Shown: positions 1 to 6,962 of the stretch, in pieces | Layout: every line of letters begins with the position of its first letter | Numbering within the stretch: the first letter of the stretch is position 1 | Source of the DNA: a virus | Direction: 5' to 3' (one strand) | IMG/VR virus record: IMGVR_UViG_3300025570_001418 | Span: 1 to 20,285 of that record | Length of the DNA stretch: 20,285 nt | Notes under the pieces: generated by a model | What the model saw: the letters and a program-made list of their open reading frames with translations, nothing else | Databases searched by the model: none | What the model was told of the DNA's origin: nothing | Program-made: the position numbers and the translations under genes

Positions 1-2
1 CG

Positions 3-2414
3 AAAATGTATGTGTGTGGTTTTAGTGGAGCAGATGTTAATGAATATTCTTTGCCGCTTCTTTTATCTCTCGGCACAGGCTCATTCGCCTCAGCAGACGT
101 AGGCAAGACCATCGAAGCCAACTCAGGTGTGTTTGTCTTAACAGCCACAAGCGGTAGCTATGTAGAAACTACAGCGCCTACATCATTCAATCAAGTCGCG
201 TCAGGCTCTTGGGGTATGTTTGGTGTTGTCTATAACACAACCGATGGTGACTTGGAGTTAAGTAGTTACATTGGAGGATATTACGATATAGCAAATTCTG
301 CCTATTCTAATAATAGTTTAACTGTCTCTTACGGAAATACGACAGGAACTTTTATAAGTTCTGACGGAACGAAATTATATATTTTAGGTGAGTCAAATGA
401 GGTTATTCTACAGTATGCCTTGTCAACTCCATTTGACCCAAGTAGTGGGACATTTGTCTATGGTCTAAATATTGCACTTGAAGGCTCTGTATGGAGAGAT
501 GTAACATTTAATAATGACGGCACTAAAATGTATCTTTGCAGTGAAAGCAATATATTTACATTTGCTTTGGCAACTGCTTGGGTTATTAGTAGCACCTCAA
601 ATCCAGTAAATCGCGCCTTCCCAACCTCAACCTCAATTCAAGGTTTTTGTTTTAACAGTGATGGCTCTAAGCTATACACGGTTAGTTCTGGAAATCGGAG
701 AGTATACGAAAACAATCTATCTGGCGCTTTTGACCCTCAATTTAGCATTATTGAAACCACCAGTTTCTCAGTGGCTTCTCAAACTACGAACCCAAGAGGA
801 ATTAGATTTAATTCTGACGGCACAAAAATGTTTATAATGGGCAAGTCTGGTATTACTGGAGTAATTCAATACGACCTTTCAAGTGCATTTGTTGTTTCTG
901 CTGCGTCTGCTAGTTACAACGGAGTGTCTTTTAATGTACAGGCTCAAGAAAATGACCCAGAAGGTTTTGTTTTTAATACTGATGGCTCAAAGATGTACGT
1001 TATTGGAGAAGACTCAACTGTCTATGAATATGGCACTTTGTCTTTTGGATTTCCTACAGGCTACCAACCAGTACACACCACAGCCTCAACAGACACTACC
1101 TACTGGACAGACATCAACTCTATGACCGCAGACCAAGCCGCAGGTGACGGCAATGTCTACTACTGTATCTCTACAGACGACCGTACAACGTGGACTGTTA
1201 TAGATAACGCAGATGGCGAGAGAGACATTGTTAAGAATAACGCAGGTACTTGGCAGTACAACTCTAACAGCACATACGCTTCTGAGACTTGGGTAAACGG
1301 CGCTACGAATACAGAGTTAGCTACGTTGGCTGAGGCTATGGAGGGTGCTAGTAATGCGATTGGCTATGCTTCTGTTAATCAGTTTTCGTATGCATCTAAG
1401 AGCTTCCTTGCTACAGGCCAAGGAACTGCAATGTTTAGCATAGTATTAAAAACTGACGGTACAAAGATGTATTTAATGGATAGAACCAACGTCATCATCT
1501 ATCAGTATTCTTTATCTACAGCATATGATGTTTCTACAGCATCTTACGATAGTGTTAGCTTTAGTGTTACTACTCAGGAAAATTCTCCTTATGGAATCAC
1601 AGCTAGTGCGGATGGTACTAAGTTTTATGTTGTTGGCGAAACCAACGACACAGTTTATCAGTATACATTATCAACAGCTTGGGATTTAAGTACTGCTTCC
1701 TATGCAAGCAAAAGCTTTTCTGTCGCAGCCCAAGAAATAATACCGACATCACTTCAATTCAAGCCTGACGGAACTAAAGTTTATGTAGCAGGAAGGTCTT
1801 CAGATACCGTATATCAATATACTTTATCTACTGCATGGGATATTAGCACTGCTAGTTATGACTCTAAGAGTCTTGTTGTTAGCAGTCAGTCTCTATATCC
1901 CGTTGGTATAGCTCTTAACCCAGACGGCACACGGCTGTACGTAAATGACCTTGTTAACAACTCAGTGTATCAGTATACATTATCAACAGCTTGGGATTTA
2001 AGTACTGGAACATACGATAGTTTAAGTTTTAGTTTAGCAAGCCAAGCAACCTCGGCTAAAGACTTTTGGTTTGCTGATAGCGGGAAAAAAATGTATTCGG
2101 TAAATAATAATACTGTTTATCAATACGCAACATTCTCGACATCCTACATAAACCAAATGGACAAGACTCAACTAGACGCTGTAACAGACCCGAACCACAT
2201 AGCACTAAGTAATGACTTTGATCTGTCTATTATCCTGAACATGACCAGTGGTACGACAGTGCCTTCTTCAAACGGTGTAGCGATTAACTACGATGCTAAC
2301 ATCTTGAACAAAGGTGCTGTATTAGGAACTGACTATGACTTCGATGCTCCTGCTCAGAACAAGGTAAGGATTACAGCACTGGCAGGAAATAATCTTAAAG
2401 TCAGGGTTGTTTAA
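3..2414 (+). CDS. Tail fibre/appendage protein with DGTK-MY beta-propeller repeats (5' partial)
   Basis: The frame is open at the left edge. The codon before the first ATG is Lys, giving TKMY, which matches the internal repeat motif, so the true start lies upstream. The visible ~802 residues hold two blocks of ~45-residue repeats, about residues 100-345 and 455-725. Each repeat has a DG[TS][KR]-x-[YF] turn followed by YQY-x-LSTAWD-type strands. I count about five such turns per block. This resembles propeller-type repeats in phage and environmental adhesins. A linker at about 350-450 separates the blocks, and the C-terminal ~85 residues look like a small terminal domain. A virion-surface, host-binding role is inferred from the repeats and from the place before the lysis genes. 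Composition is AT-richer than downstream genes. The stop overlaps the next ATG (TAATG). No enzymatic motif is seen. Confidence 0.75.
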   Translation, partial: KMYVCGFSGADVNEYSLPLLLSLGTGSFASADVGKTIEANSGVFVLTATSGSYVETTAPTSFNQVASGSWGMFGVVYNTTDGDLELSSYIGGYYDIANSAYSNNSLTVSYGNTTGTFISSDGTKLYILGESNEVILQYALSTPFDPSSGTFVYGLNIALEGSVWRDVTFNNDGTKMYLCSESNIFTFALATAWVISSTSNPVNRAFPTSTSIQGFCFNSDGSKLYTVSSGNRRVYENNLSGAFDPQFSIIETTSFSVASQTTNPRGIRFNSDGTKMFIMGKSGITGVIQYDLSSAFVVSAASASYNGVSFNVQAQENDPEGFVFNTDGSKMYVIGEDSTVYEYGTLSFGFPTGYQPVHTTASTDTTYWTDINSMTADQAAGDGNVYYCISTDDRTTWTVIDNADGERDIVKNNAGTWQYNSNSTYASETWVNGATNTELATLAEAMEGASNAIGYASVNQFSYASKSFLATGQGTAMFSIVLKTDGTKMYLMDRTNVIIYQYSLSTAYDVSTASYDSVSFSVTTQENSPYGITASADGTKFYVVGETNDTVYQYTLSTAWDLSTASYASKSFSVAAQEIIPTSLQFKPDGTKVYVAGRSSDTVYQYTLSTAWDISTASYDSKSLVVSSQSLYPVGIALNPDGTRLYVNDLVNNSVYQYTLSTAWDLSTGTYDSLSFSLASQATSAKDFWFADSGKKMYSVNNNTVYQYATFSTSYINQMDKTQLDAVTDPNHIALSNDFDLSIILNMTSGTTVPSSNGVAINYDANILNKGAVLGTDYDFDAPAQNKVRITALAGNNLKVRVV
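1656..1695 (+). repeat. 40-bp exact direct repeat, copy 1
   Basis: This is identical over 40 bases to positions 1968-2007 and encodes the YQYTLSTAWDLST part of two propeller repeats. Identity at the DNA level, including third positions, suggests recent duplication or recombination between blades. Confidence 0.85.
1968..2007 (+). repeat. 40-bp exact direct repeat, copy 2
   Basis: Second copy of the repeat at 1656-1695, in the same reading frame of the tail protein and 312 bp downstream. Confidence 0.85.
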
Positions 2415-3598
2415 TGAGTCTAGTAGACTACGCGAAGACAGACCGACATCGTGAAGCAATGCAAGTGTGGGAAGAATGTGGCAGAAACAGCGCAAGGGCT
2501 GCGGGGGTACTAGGTATCTCTCAGTCCACCATGCGCGACTATGTGTCTATCACTAAGAACACTGCTGCGGCGGCGGGCTATACAGAGCACTTCGACAGCA
2601 CCTACCTGGTTGGACCAGGTGAAAGCGTGATCGGTCGGAGTGTCTACGTTGCCGACCCAGATGGGAACAAAACCTGGCTAAAAACCAGGAGGACGTTCGC
2701 AGAGGCTCAGAAGGCAGAAGCCTTTAATGCTTTTGTGGAGCAGCTCTGCAAGGGTGTTATCCCGGTAAAGCGAAAAGCTAAGGGTAAGAAGGTCCGTAAA
2801 GACGATCTTATGCCTAGCGTGATAATTGGTGACGCGCATATTGGGGCTCTGGCGTTTAAAAAAGAGACCGGGGACCGTGATTTTAATGTGGGTAAGGCTA
2901 CCCGAGAAGTAGATGAGGCTATCTGCGCCCTGGTAGAACAGATGCCAGAAGCCAAAAACGGTCTATTGGTATCACTGGGAGACCTGGCGCATTCCGATAG
3001 AGGGAACCCTGCGAGCACCACAAAGGGCACCCTGGTTGATATGTCGTGCTCTTACGAGGACCAGCTTCGAGCGTGCGCCCAGGTCCTGATGAACGGCGTT
3101 GAGCAGATGCTTAGCAAGGTAGACAACGTGACCCTGGTGGTCGCTAGGGGAAATCACGACGATCACACCAGCCTGGCGGTCCAGGTTATCCTGGAGACCT
3201 ATTTTACAAAAGAGCCCAGGGTAAATGTGCTAAAATCGTCTCAGTACGTACATTATGTGAGATGGAATAAGTGGCTTCTTGGTGTACACCACGGGGACAA
3301 GATTAAGGCCGCTAAACTAGCTCAGGTCATGCCCAGGGATATGCCGAAGGATTGGGGTGAGACGACTCACAGGCAGTTTTTGGTGGGCCATTTCCACCAT
3401 GCCTCAGTGCAGGAGTTTGAAGGAGTAATCGTGTCTAAGCACGGTTGCATGGCTCCACCAGACCGCTGGCATTCAAGTATGGGCTATAATTCAGCGCACA
3501 CTATGGACCTGATTGTTTACAAGGCAGAGGGAGGTAAGCTCATGACTTGCACCTACGAGATCCCTCGAGAATACGACCAAGCGAATGTGGTGAATTAA
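2414..3598 (+). CDS. Calcineurin-like metallophosphoesterase with N-terminal HTH-like region
   Basis: The 394-residue protein carries the full metallophosphoesterase motif set: GDAH (D140, H142), GD (189-190), GNHD (246-249), HHGD (292-295) and GHFH (325-328). These bind two metal ions in phosphatases and nucleases of this superfamily. Residues about 12-48 (ARAAGVLGISQSTMRDY) read as a helix-turn-helix, and a basic linker lies at 118-130. A phosphodiesterase or phosphatase acting on nucleic acid is plausible from the HTH, but the substrate is not shown. The start is set by the TAATG overlap with the tail gene, and the next gene follows its stop directly. It lies between tail and lysis genes, so it may be expressed late. 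Confidence 0.85.
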   Translation: MSLVDYAKTDRHREAMQVWEECGRNSARAAGVLGISQSTMRDYVSITKNTAAAAGYTEHFDSTYLVGPGESVIGRSVYVADPDGNKTWLKTRRTFAEAQKAEAFNAFVEQLCKGVIPVKRKAKGKKVRKDDLMPSVIIGDAHIGALAFKKETGDRDFNVGKATREVDEAICALVEQMPEAKNGLLVSLGDLAHSDRGNPASTTKGTLVDMSCSYEDQLRACAQVLMNGVEQMLSKVDNVTLVVARGNHDDHTSLAVQVILETYFTKEPRVNVLKSSQYVHYVRWNKWLLGVHHGDKIKAAKLAQVMPRDMPKDWGETTHRQFLVGHFHHASVQEFEGVIVSKHGCMAPPDRWHSSMGYNSAHTMDLIVYKAEGGKLMTCTYEIPREYDQANVVN

Positions 3599-3844
3599 AT
3601 GCAAGATAGGCTCGGTAGGCTCGAGGACAAGATCGACTCCCTCCAGGACGCAGTGATTAAACTGGCCAGGGTTGAGGAACGGATCGTCACAGTATTTAAC
3701 AGGCAATCCGATATAGATAAAAAAGTCGATCGAATTGAGACCGAAATTCATGAGCTTTCGCTTAAAATAGGCGGCAGGTATTCAGAGAGGATTTTCTGGA
3801 TATTATTCGCAACAATCGCAACAGCCCTATCCAATTACTTCTAG
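3599..3844 (+). CDS. Coiled-coil protein with C-terminal TM segment (XhlA-like, holin candidate)
   Basis: The 81-residue protein has a heptad-rich, charged region at residues 1-58 (LGRLEDKIDSL, IDKKVDRIETEI). A single hydrophobic segment at about 64-79 (IFWILFATIATALSNYF) ends the chain. This is the layout of XhlA-type haemolysin/holin-associated proteins: a cytoplasmic coiled coil anchored by one C-terminal helix. It opens the lysis module, and the lysozyme encoded downstream has no signal peptide, so some membrane-permeabilising partner is needed. This is the only clear membrane protein in the module apart from the lipoproteins. The ATG directly follows the previous stop codon. A holin role is inferred, and a membrane tether is the alternative. 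Confidence 0.65.
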   Translation: MQDRLGRLEDKIDSLQDAVIKLARVEERIVTVFNRQSDIDKKVDRIETEIHELSLKIGGRYSERIFWILFATIATALSNYF

Positions 3845-3852
3845 GTGAAATT

Positions 3853-4029
3853 ATGAGAAGCCTACTTATTATCCCAATGGTATTACTAGCCTCATGCAGC
3901 CAGGCTCAGTTCGTGGCTGATGGGGTCAATAAATACTGCGAGCTCCCGGCTGAGTCTAGGGCCGCTAATCGTGAGGCGGTAGCAGTAGCAGTAGCACCGA
4001 ACCGTATTGAAATTACCTGCGTCGAGTAG
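3853..4029 (+). CDS. Small lipoprotein (58 aa), lysis module
   Basis: The reading frame begins at an ATG 8 bases after the previous stop, with AGGTGA as ribosome binding site at 3843-3848. The product starts MRSLLIIPMVLLASC: Arg2, a hydrophobic core, and an LASC lipobox with lipidated Cys15. Ser follows the Cys, which fits outer-membrane sorting. The mature chain is only ~44 residues and has YC-x-x-P at Cys29 and a second Cys at 56, 27 residues later. The lysis context suggests a function at the outer membrane, for example an o-spanin-like subunit. It lacks the proline-rich sequence of Rz1, so that assignment is open. Its 3' end overlaps the lipase start by 23 bp. Its cysteine pattern recurs in the protein encoded at 4593-4871. 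Confidence 0.75.
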   Translation: MRSLLIIPMVLLASCSQAQFVADGVNKYCELPAESRAANREAVAVAVAPNRIEITCVE

Positions 4030-4702
4030 AGAGTGCGTAGAGAGGGCTGCAAGCTACTCGCTACAGTCTTACTCTGATATCCCTAATTGCATCAGGATTG
4101 AATCCTGGTGGACCTCAACGACCGCCTTTGTAATCATTGGCGAGAAGGTTAATTACGTCGTCTTCAGGGGCACACAGCAGCCCCAGGACTGGCTTTTTAA
4201 TTTATCCGCCTTACCCTACCGATATAACCGTAGATGGGCTCATGCGGGATTTGTGACGGCTCACAAGTCTGTTTGGAAGCGCATCCGAAGACTTTTGGAT
4301 CCTAACAAGCGAACGGTGTTCTGTGGCCACTCCCTGGGCGCAGCTCTGGCAGAGCTCTCAGCTCATTGTTGCCAGGACTTTGCTGACCTTTCCCTGGTGT
4401 GCTTTGGCAAGCCGAATGTCTTTTTGGCCCGATCTAAGCAGCGCATGACGCACCTGCAAGTGCAGATCTCGTTTGTATCTGGGTCCGATGTTGTTACCAG
4501 AATACCCAAACTATGTTATAGACCTGACCAAAACCAGACGATGGTTTACTTTGATAATGACGGGCGGACCATAATCAACCCGGAGCGCGACTATGTTAAG
4601 ACTGATTTCGGCCTGGGCGACAGCGTTTCAGATCACTCGATGGATGGTTACCGCAATCTTGTTGTTGGTGATTTCCTTAACATCGTCGAGCTGCGCGGTT
4701 AG
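4007..4702 (+). CDS. Class 3 lipase-like alpha/beta hydrolase
   Basis: The 231-residue protein matches the Lipase_3 fold: VVFRGTQ-type oxyanion segment (residues 51-57), HAGF (78-82) and the nucleophile elbow GHSLGAALAEL with Ser109. Likely triad partners are Asp161 (VSGSDVVTRIP) and His210 (DHSMDGY). No signal peptide is visible, so the enzyme would stay in the cytoplasm until the inner membrane is breached. The frame has a stop at 3992-3994 and no ATG or GTG near the N-terminus, so TTG at 4007 is the only reasonable start. No strong ribosome site is seen, and translation may be coupled to the overlapping lipoprotein gene. Position between two lipoprotein genes and upstream of lysozyme suggests hydrolysis of membrane lipid during lysis. 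That role is inferred. Confidence 0.8.
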   Translation: MKLPASSRECVERAASYSLQSYSDIPNCIRIESWWTSTTAFVIIGEKVNYVVFRGTQQPQDWLFNLSALPYRYNRRWAHAGFVTAHKSVWKRIRRLLDPNKRTVFCGHSLGAALAELSAHCCQDFADLSLVCFGKPNVFLARSKQRMTHLQVQISFVSGSDVVTRIPKLCYRPDQNQTMVYFDNDGRTIINPERDYVKTDFGLGDSVSDHSMDGYRNLVVGDFLNIVELRG

Positions 4703-4871
4703 CAATAACCTCAAGGATGGCTATCAACTGGGCGATATAACCAGGGGAGTGGCGGAGGACTTGAAATGGTATTGCAGTTTCCCAATGACGTATGCGCGGT
4801 CCGCAGGAAGGACTACAATCCTGCTAACGACCGGGATAACCCTGATCGATCCGTGCAGGATAGGCTCATGA
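4593..4871 (+). CDS. Second small lipoprotein-like protein, lysis module
   Basis: This frame overlaps the lipase 3' end. From ATG 4593, with GGAG 7 bases upstream at 4582-4585, it gives 92 residues. From ATG 4644 it gives 75. A hydrophobic core (VTAILLLVISLTSSSC) ends at a Cys that may be lipidated, although Ser at -3 makes the lipobox weaker than in the first lipoprotein. The mature part contains WYCSFP and a second Cys exactly 27 residues after the first (DPC). This is the same YC-x-x-P...C spacing as the protein at 3853-4029, which suggests diverged paralogues. The stop overlaps the next start as ATGA (4868-4871), which supports real translation. Function unknown; an envelope or lysis role is inferred. 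Confidence 0.65.
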   Translation: MLRLISAWATAFQITRWMVTAILLLVISLTSSSCAVSNNLKDGYQLGDITRGVAEDLKWYCSFPMTYARSAGRTTILLTTGITLIDPCRIGS

Positions 4872-5068
4872 CAGATAATGTAGTGGACTTTCCCAAGGCT
4901 ACCGGCCTAGATGATTACTATGGGATTATGGGTGCGTATGATCTGGAGCTGACAGAGCTGACTACTAAGGCTTTGGAATTAGGCTTAGACGTTCATACCA
5001 TTGTTGGATTATTACAGGCCCAGGCTCAATTCCTAATATCCTTGGAGCTATACGAAGATGAAGACTGA
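4868..5068 (+). CDS. Small acidic hypothetical protein (66 aa)
   Basis: The start is the ATGA junction with the second lipoprotein gene. An upstream in-frame ATG at 4766 would lie wholly inside that gene and is less likely. The product begins MTDNVVDFPKA, is acidic and is predicted mostly helical (LELTELTTKALELGL, LLQAQAQFLISLELYEDED). I see no membrane segment, cysteine motif or enzymatic signature. It is translationally linked on both sides, overlapping the lysozyme start by 11 bp, so it belongs to the lysis operon. A regulatory or antiholin-like role is possible, but nothing in the sequence shows it. Confidence 0.65.
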   Translation: MTDNVVDFPKATGLDDYYGIMGAYDLELTELTTKALELGLDVHTIVGLLQAQAQFLISLELYEDED

Positions 5069-5471
5069 GCTCGAAAAGATGCTTATCAGGCACGAAGGGA
5101 AAAGATCTTTACCCTACGAGTGCAGCGCCGGCAAGATAACAATCGGGGTCGGAAGGAACCTTGAGGACAACCCTCTCACCGAAGACGAGATTATGTATCT
5201 CCTGCGGAATGATATTGCTAAATTCGAGAAGGAACTAAATCAGTACGGATGGTTTAGGATGATGGACCCGGTGCGCCAGGACGCATGCCTTAATCTTATC
5301 TTTAATATTGGACATACTCGGTTAAGACATTTCCGTCGCATGATCAGAGCCTTTGAAAGCCGTGATTATGACCTGGCGGCAGACGAGCTCCTTGACAGTA
5401 AATACGCGCTCCAGGTTGGAGATAGAGCAAATGAATTGTCCGAGATTATTAGGACAGGCAAGTATCAATAA
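5058..5471 (+). CDS. T4-type lysozyme (GH24 endolysin)
   Basis: The 137-residue protein is a compact GH24 lysozyme that cleaves the glycan strands of peptidoglycan. The catalytic signature Glu-x8-Cys/Asp-x5-Thr is present as E13, C22 and T28 in RHEGKRSLPYEC followed by GKITIGVG. The centre of the T4 lysozyme Asp is Cys here, a variant known in this family. C-terminal helices include QDACLNLIFNIG, typical of the family. There is no signal peptide or SAR domain, so export depends on a holin. It ends the lysis module. The start overlaps the preceding gene, with GGAG about 10 bases upstream. Confidence 0.93.
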   Translation: MKTELEKMLIRHEGKRSLPYECSAGKITIGVGRNLEDNPLTEDEIMYLLRNDIAKFEKELNQYGWFRMMDPVRQDACLNLIFNIGHTRLRHFRRMIRAFESRDYDLAADELLDSKYALQVGDRANELSEIIRTGKYQ

Positions 5472-5474
5472 AGT

Positions 5475-5503
5475 TTGACTCCCCTCTGATAAGGTCATAG
5501 AAT
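5475..5503 (+). promoter_or_regulatory. Sigma70-like promoter with start-site dyad
   Basis: TTGACT (5475-5480) and TAGAAT (5498-5503) are separated by exactly 17 bases, starting four bases after the lysozyme stop. A TTAAG-CTT-CTTAA dyad (5503-5515) covers the expected start point and could be an operator. GGAGG at 5518-5522 precedes the ATG at 5530. It likely drives the early-type gene run from 5530. Confidence 0.7.
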
Positions 5504-5529
5504 TAAGCTTCTTAACTGGAGGCTTAATC

Positions 5530-5730
5530 ATGAAACAAATATCCCCGGCCGATCTGGCCAAGCATCTCTTCAAGACCGACGGGCATTTCGCCCCGAATCC
5601 CTATAACTGGGCAAGCCCAGAAAGAGCTGAATTTTCTAGGACTATCTACGAGCTTTATGTAGCAGAGTCTGAAGAAATCAGTGCCAGGCTTCAAATAAAC
5701 TCTGAAGGTGCGGAGGCTATATGCCAGTAA
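5530..5730 (+). CDS. Hypothetical protein, first gene after promoter (66 aa)
   Basis: The start has an ideal GGAGG site 7 bases upstream and lies just downstream of the promoter at 5475-5503. The product is soluble, begins MKQISPADLAKHLF and has a helical C-terminal half rich in Glu (ELYVAESEEISARL). I do not recognise a family. As the first gene of the unit it may be made early, which often marks host-takeover or regulatory proteins, but this is inference only. It overlaps the next gene by 10 bp. Confidence 0.7.
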   Translation: MKQISPADLAKHLFKTDGHFAPNPYNWASPERAEFSRTIYELYVAESEEISARLQINSEGAEAICQ

Positions 5731-6344
5731 ATATACACGGCAAGGAATACTTCACAGTCGCAGAGCGCGTATCAGCGTTTAGGGCAAAGCACCCAGATCT
5801 TTCCATTGAGACTGAAATTGTCCGATGGGAGGGTGATGACGTGGTGGTCAGGGCGTCAATTAGTAATGACGGCAAGATTATTGCTACAGGGCTCGCACAT
5901 GAGGTCCGTGGGTCTACCAACATTAACCGCACGTCGCACGTCGAGAATTGCGAGACTTCTGCTATTGGTAGATGCCTAGCTGCATTCGGGATGGGTGGCA
6001 CTGAGTACGCTACAGCAGATGAGGTGGCTAACGCTATCACTCAGCAGAACGAAGCGAAGGCCGGCATGTCTGACAAAGAGGTTAACGAGCTCCTCATTGA
6101 GAACACGACAACCATGCTGGCTTATTCAGATTCTATCCTGGCTATCAAGGCAGGAATCTCCCTGGACGATCTAAGCACTGCATCTGAGGAATGGTTCTCT
6201 CTTGATGATGAGGTTAAGCGTCGTCTCTGGAAAGCTCCTAGCAAGGGCGGACCCTTTACAACCAGGGAGCGGGAGATCATAAAGTCTACCAAATTCCGCA
6301 CAGCAAATGGTGATGCAGATGAATCAGAAGCCCAGACAGGCTGA
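5721..6344 (+). CDS. Putative phage recombination/ssDNA-annealing-type protein
   Basis: The 207-residue protein begins MPVNIHGKEYFTVAERV and carries the conserved block HVENCETSAIGRCLAAFGMGG at about residues 73-93. That block is typical of a widespread phage family linked to recombination or single-strand annealing. The N-terminal ~110 residues look like an alpha/beta core, and a helical, charged tail follows (TASEEWFSLDDEVKRRLW). The neighbour at 6470 has an SSB-like tail and NinG lies downstream, which supports a place in DNA recombination. The exact family (Sak3/DUF1071-like or other) is from memory and needs a profile search. GGAGG at 5712-5716 supports the start. Confidence 0.6.
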   Translation: MPVNIHGKEYFTVAERVSAFRAKHPDLSIETEIVRWEGDDVVVRASISNDGKIIATGLAHEVRGSTNINRTSHVENCETSAIGRCLAAFGMGGTEYATADEVANAITQQNEAKAGMSDKEVNELLIENTTTMLAYSDSILAIKAGISLDDLSTASEEWFSLDDEVKRRLWKAPSKGGPFTTREREIIKSTKFRTANGDADESEAQTG

Positions 6345-6483
6345 AAGAGGGAAGCGCTATAAATCATGCGAATGCTGCATGGAAAGAATCAAGATCCGTA
6401 ACGATTACTTGATATGCGACGACTGTGTCGCTTTAACTATGTTAATAACAAACCTATGGAGAAGTAATAATGCCTTACGATAA
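6319..6483 (+). CDS. Small zinc-ribbon-like protein (54 aa)
   Basis: An open frame from ATG 6319 (alternative ATGs at 6313 and 6307) overlaps the end of the previous gene and the start of the next. The product is basic at the N-terminus and has CECC (Cys17, 19, 20) and CDDC (Cys33, 36), a layout able to bind one zinc ion. No strong ribosome site is visible, so translation would rely on coupling. Function unknown. The cysteine pattern makes a chance frame less likely, and two other Cys-rich miniproteins occur in the window. Confidence 0.5.
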   Translation: MNQKPRQAERGKRYKSCECCMERIKIRNDYLICDDCVALTMLITNLWRSNNALR

Positions 6484-6736
6484 CACTAATTCTGGCTTCA
6501 CACGAAAGGCCGAAAAAACAGAAGATTGGCATGATGATTTTAAGGGAACCATCGATGTAGAGGGCAAGGCCTACTTTCTTGGTAGCAGATGGTATCCTCC
6601 AAAGGATGGCAAGGATGGTTTTTTTAAGCACAAACTGCGGCCCAAGATGAATCAACAGGATAGTGCTCCTCAAGCCCCTGCTGCTCCCGCTGCGCCGGCG
6701 ACGCCTGATGAATTTGCAGACGATATCCCCTGGTAG
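6470..6736 (+). CDS. Small protein with SSB-like acidic C-terminal tip
   Basis: The 88-residue protein has a compact N-terminal domain (DDFKGTIDVEGKAYFLGSRWYPP) that resembles small phage proteins with a KGSI-type beta sheet. A flexible Ala/Pro linker at 66-78 follows, and the chain ends EFADDIPW. This is the architecture of bacterial SSB: domain, disordered linker and an acidic tip ending DDIPF, which recruits repair and replication proteins. I infer an ssDNA-related role or a mimic of the host SSB tail. GGAG at 6458-6461 lies 8 bases before the ATG. Neighbours are the putative annealing protein and an XRE regulator. Confidence 0.7.
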   Translation: MPYDNTNSGFTRKAEKTEDWHDDFKGTIDVEGKAYFLGSRWYPPKDGKDGFFKHKLRPKMNQQDSAPQAPAAPAAPATPDEFADDIPW

Positions 6737-6743
6737 GTGACCT

Positions 6744-6962
6744 ATGGACTTTGGTAAAACCTTACGAAAGCTCCAGGATAAACGAGGCGTCAAGGCAGTA
6801 GATCTGGCTCGGCGTCTCGGGATTTCTAAGCAGATGGTTAGCTACACTGCTTCCCGGAGCGATGTAAAAATCAGCACACTACTTGAGTATTGCGGTGCTC
6901 TGGGTGTTAGCTATCAAACTTTTATGCGGGAGGGTGTTAAGGATGCAGCAAGCAAGGAGTGA
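6744..6962 (+). CDS. XRE-family (Cro/CI-like) DNA-binding protein
   Basis: The 72-residue protein is essentially one helix-turn-helix domain: KAVDLARRLGISKQMVSYTASRSDVKISTLLEYCGALGVS, residues about 17-56. The five-helix layout matches Cro/C1-type phage repressors, and no cleavage or dimer domain is present, so it is Cro-sized. It likely binds operator dyads, and candidates in the window are at 9138-9154 and 8779-8800. AGGTGA lies 4 bases before the ATG. It follows the SSB-tailed gene by 7 bases and overlaps the next gene by 20. Confidence 0.8.
   Translation: MDFGKTLRKLQDKRGVKAVDLARRLGISKQMVSYTASRSDVKISTLLEYCGALGVSYQTFMREGVKDAASKE

Noticed and set aside
4766-4867. N-terminal extension of the 4868 gene from ATG 4766
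   Set aside because: It lies entirely inside the second lipoprotein frame; ATGA coupling at 4868 is the better start.
5471-5530. Possible lysis-operon terminator after the lysozyme gene
   Set aside because: The inverted sequences here have short arms and no T run; they fit a start-site dyad of the 5475 promoter better.
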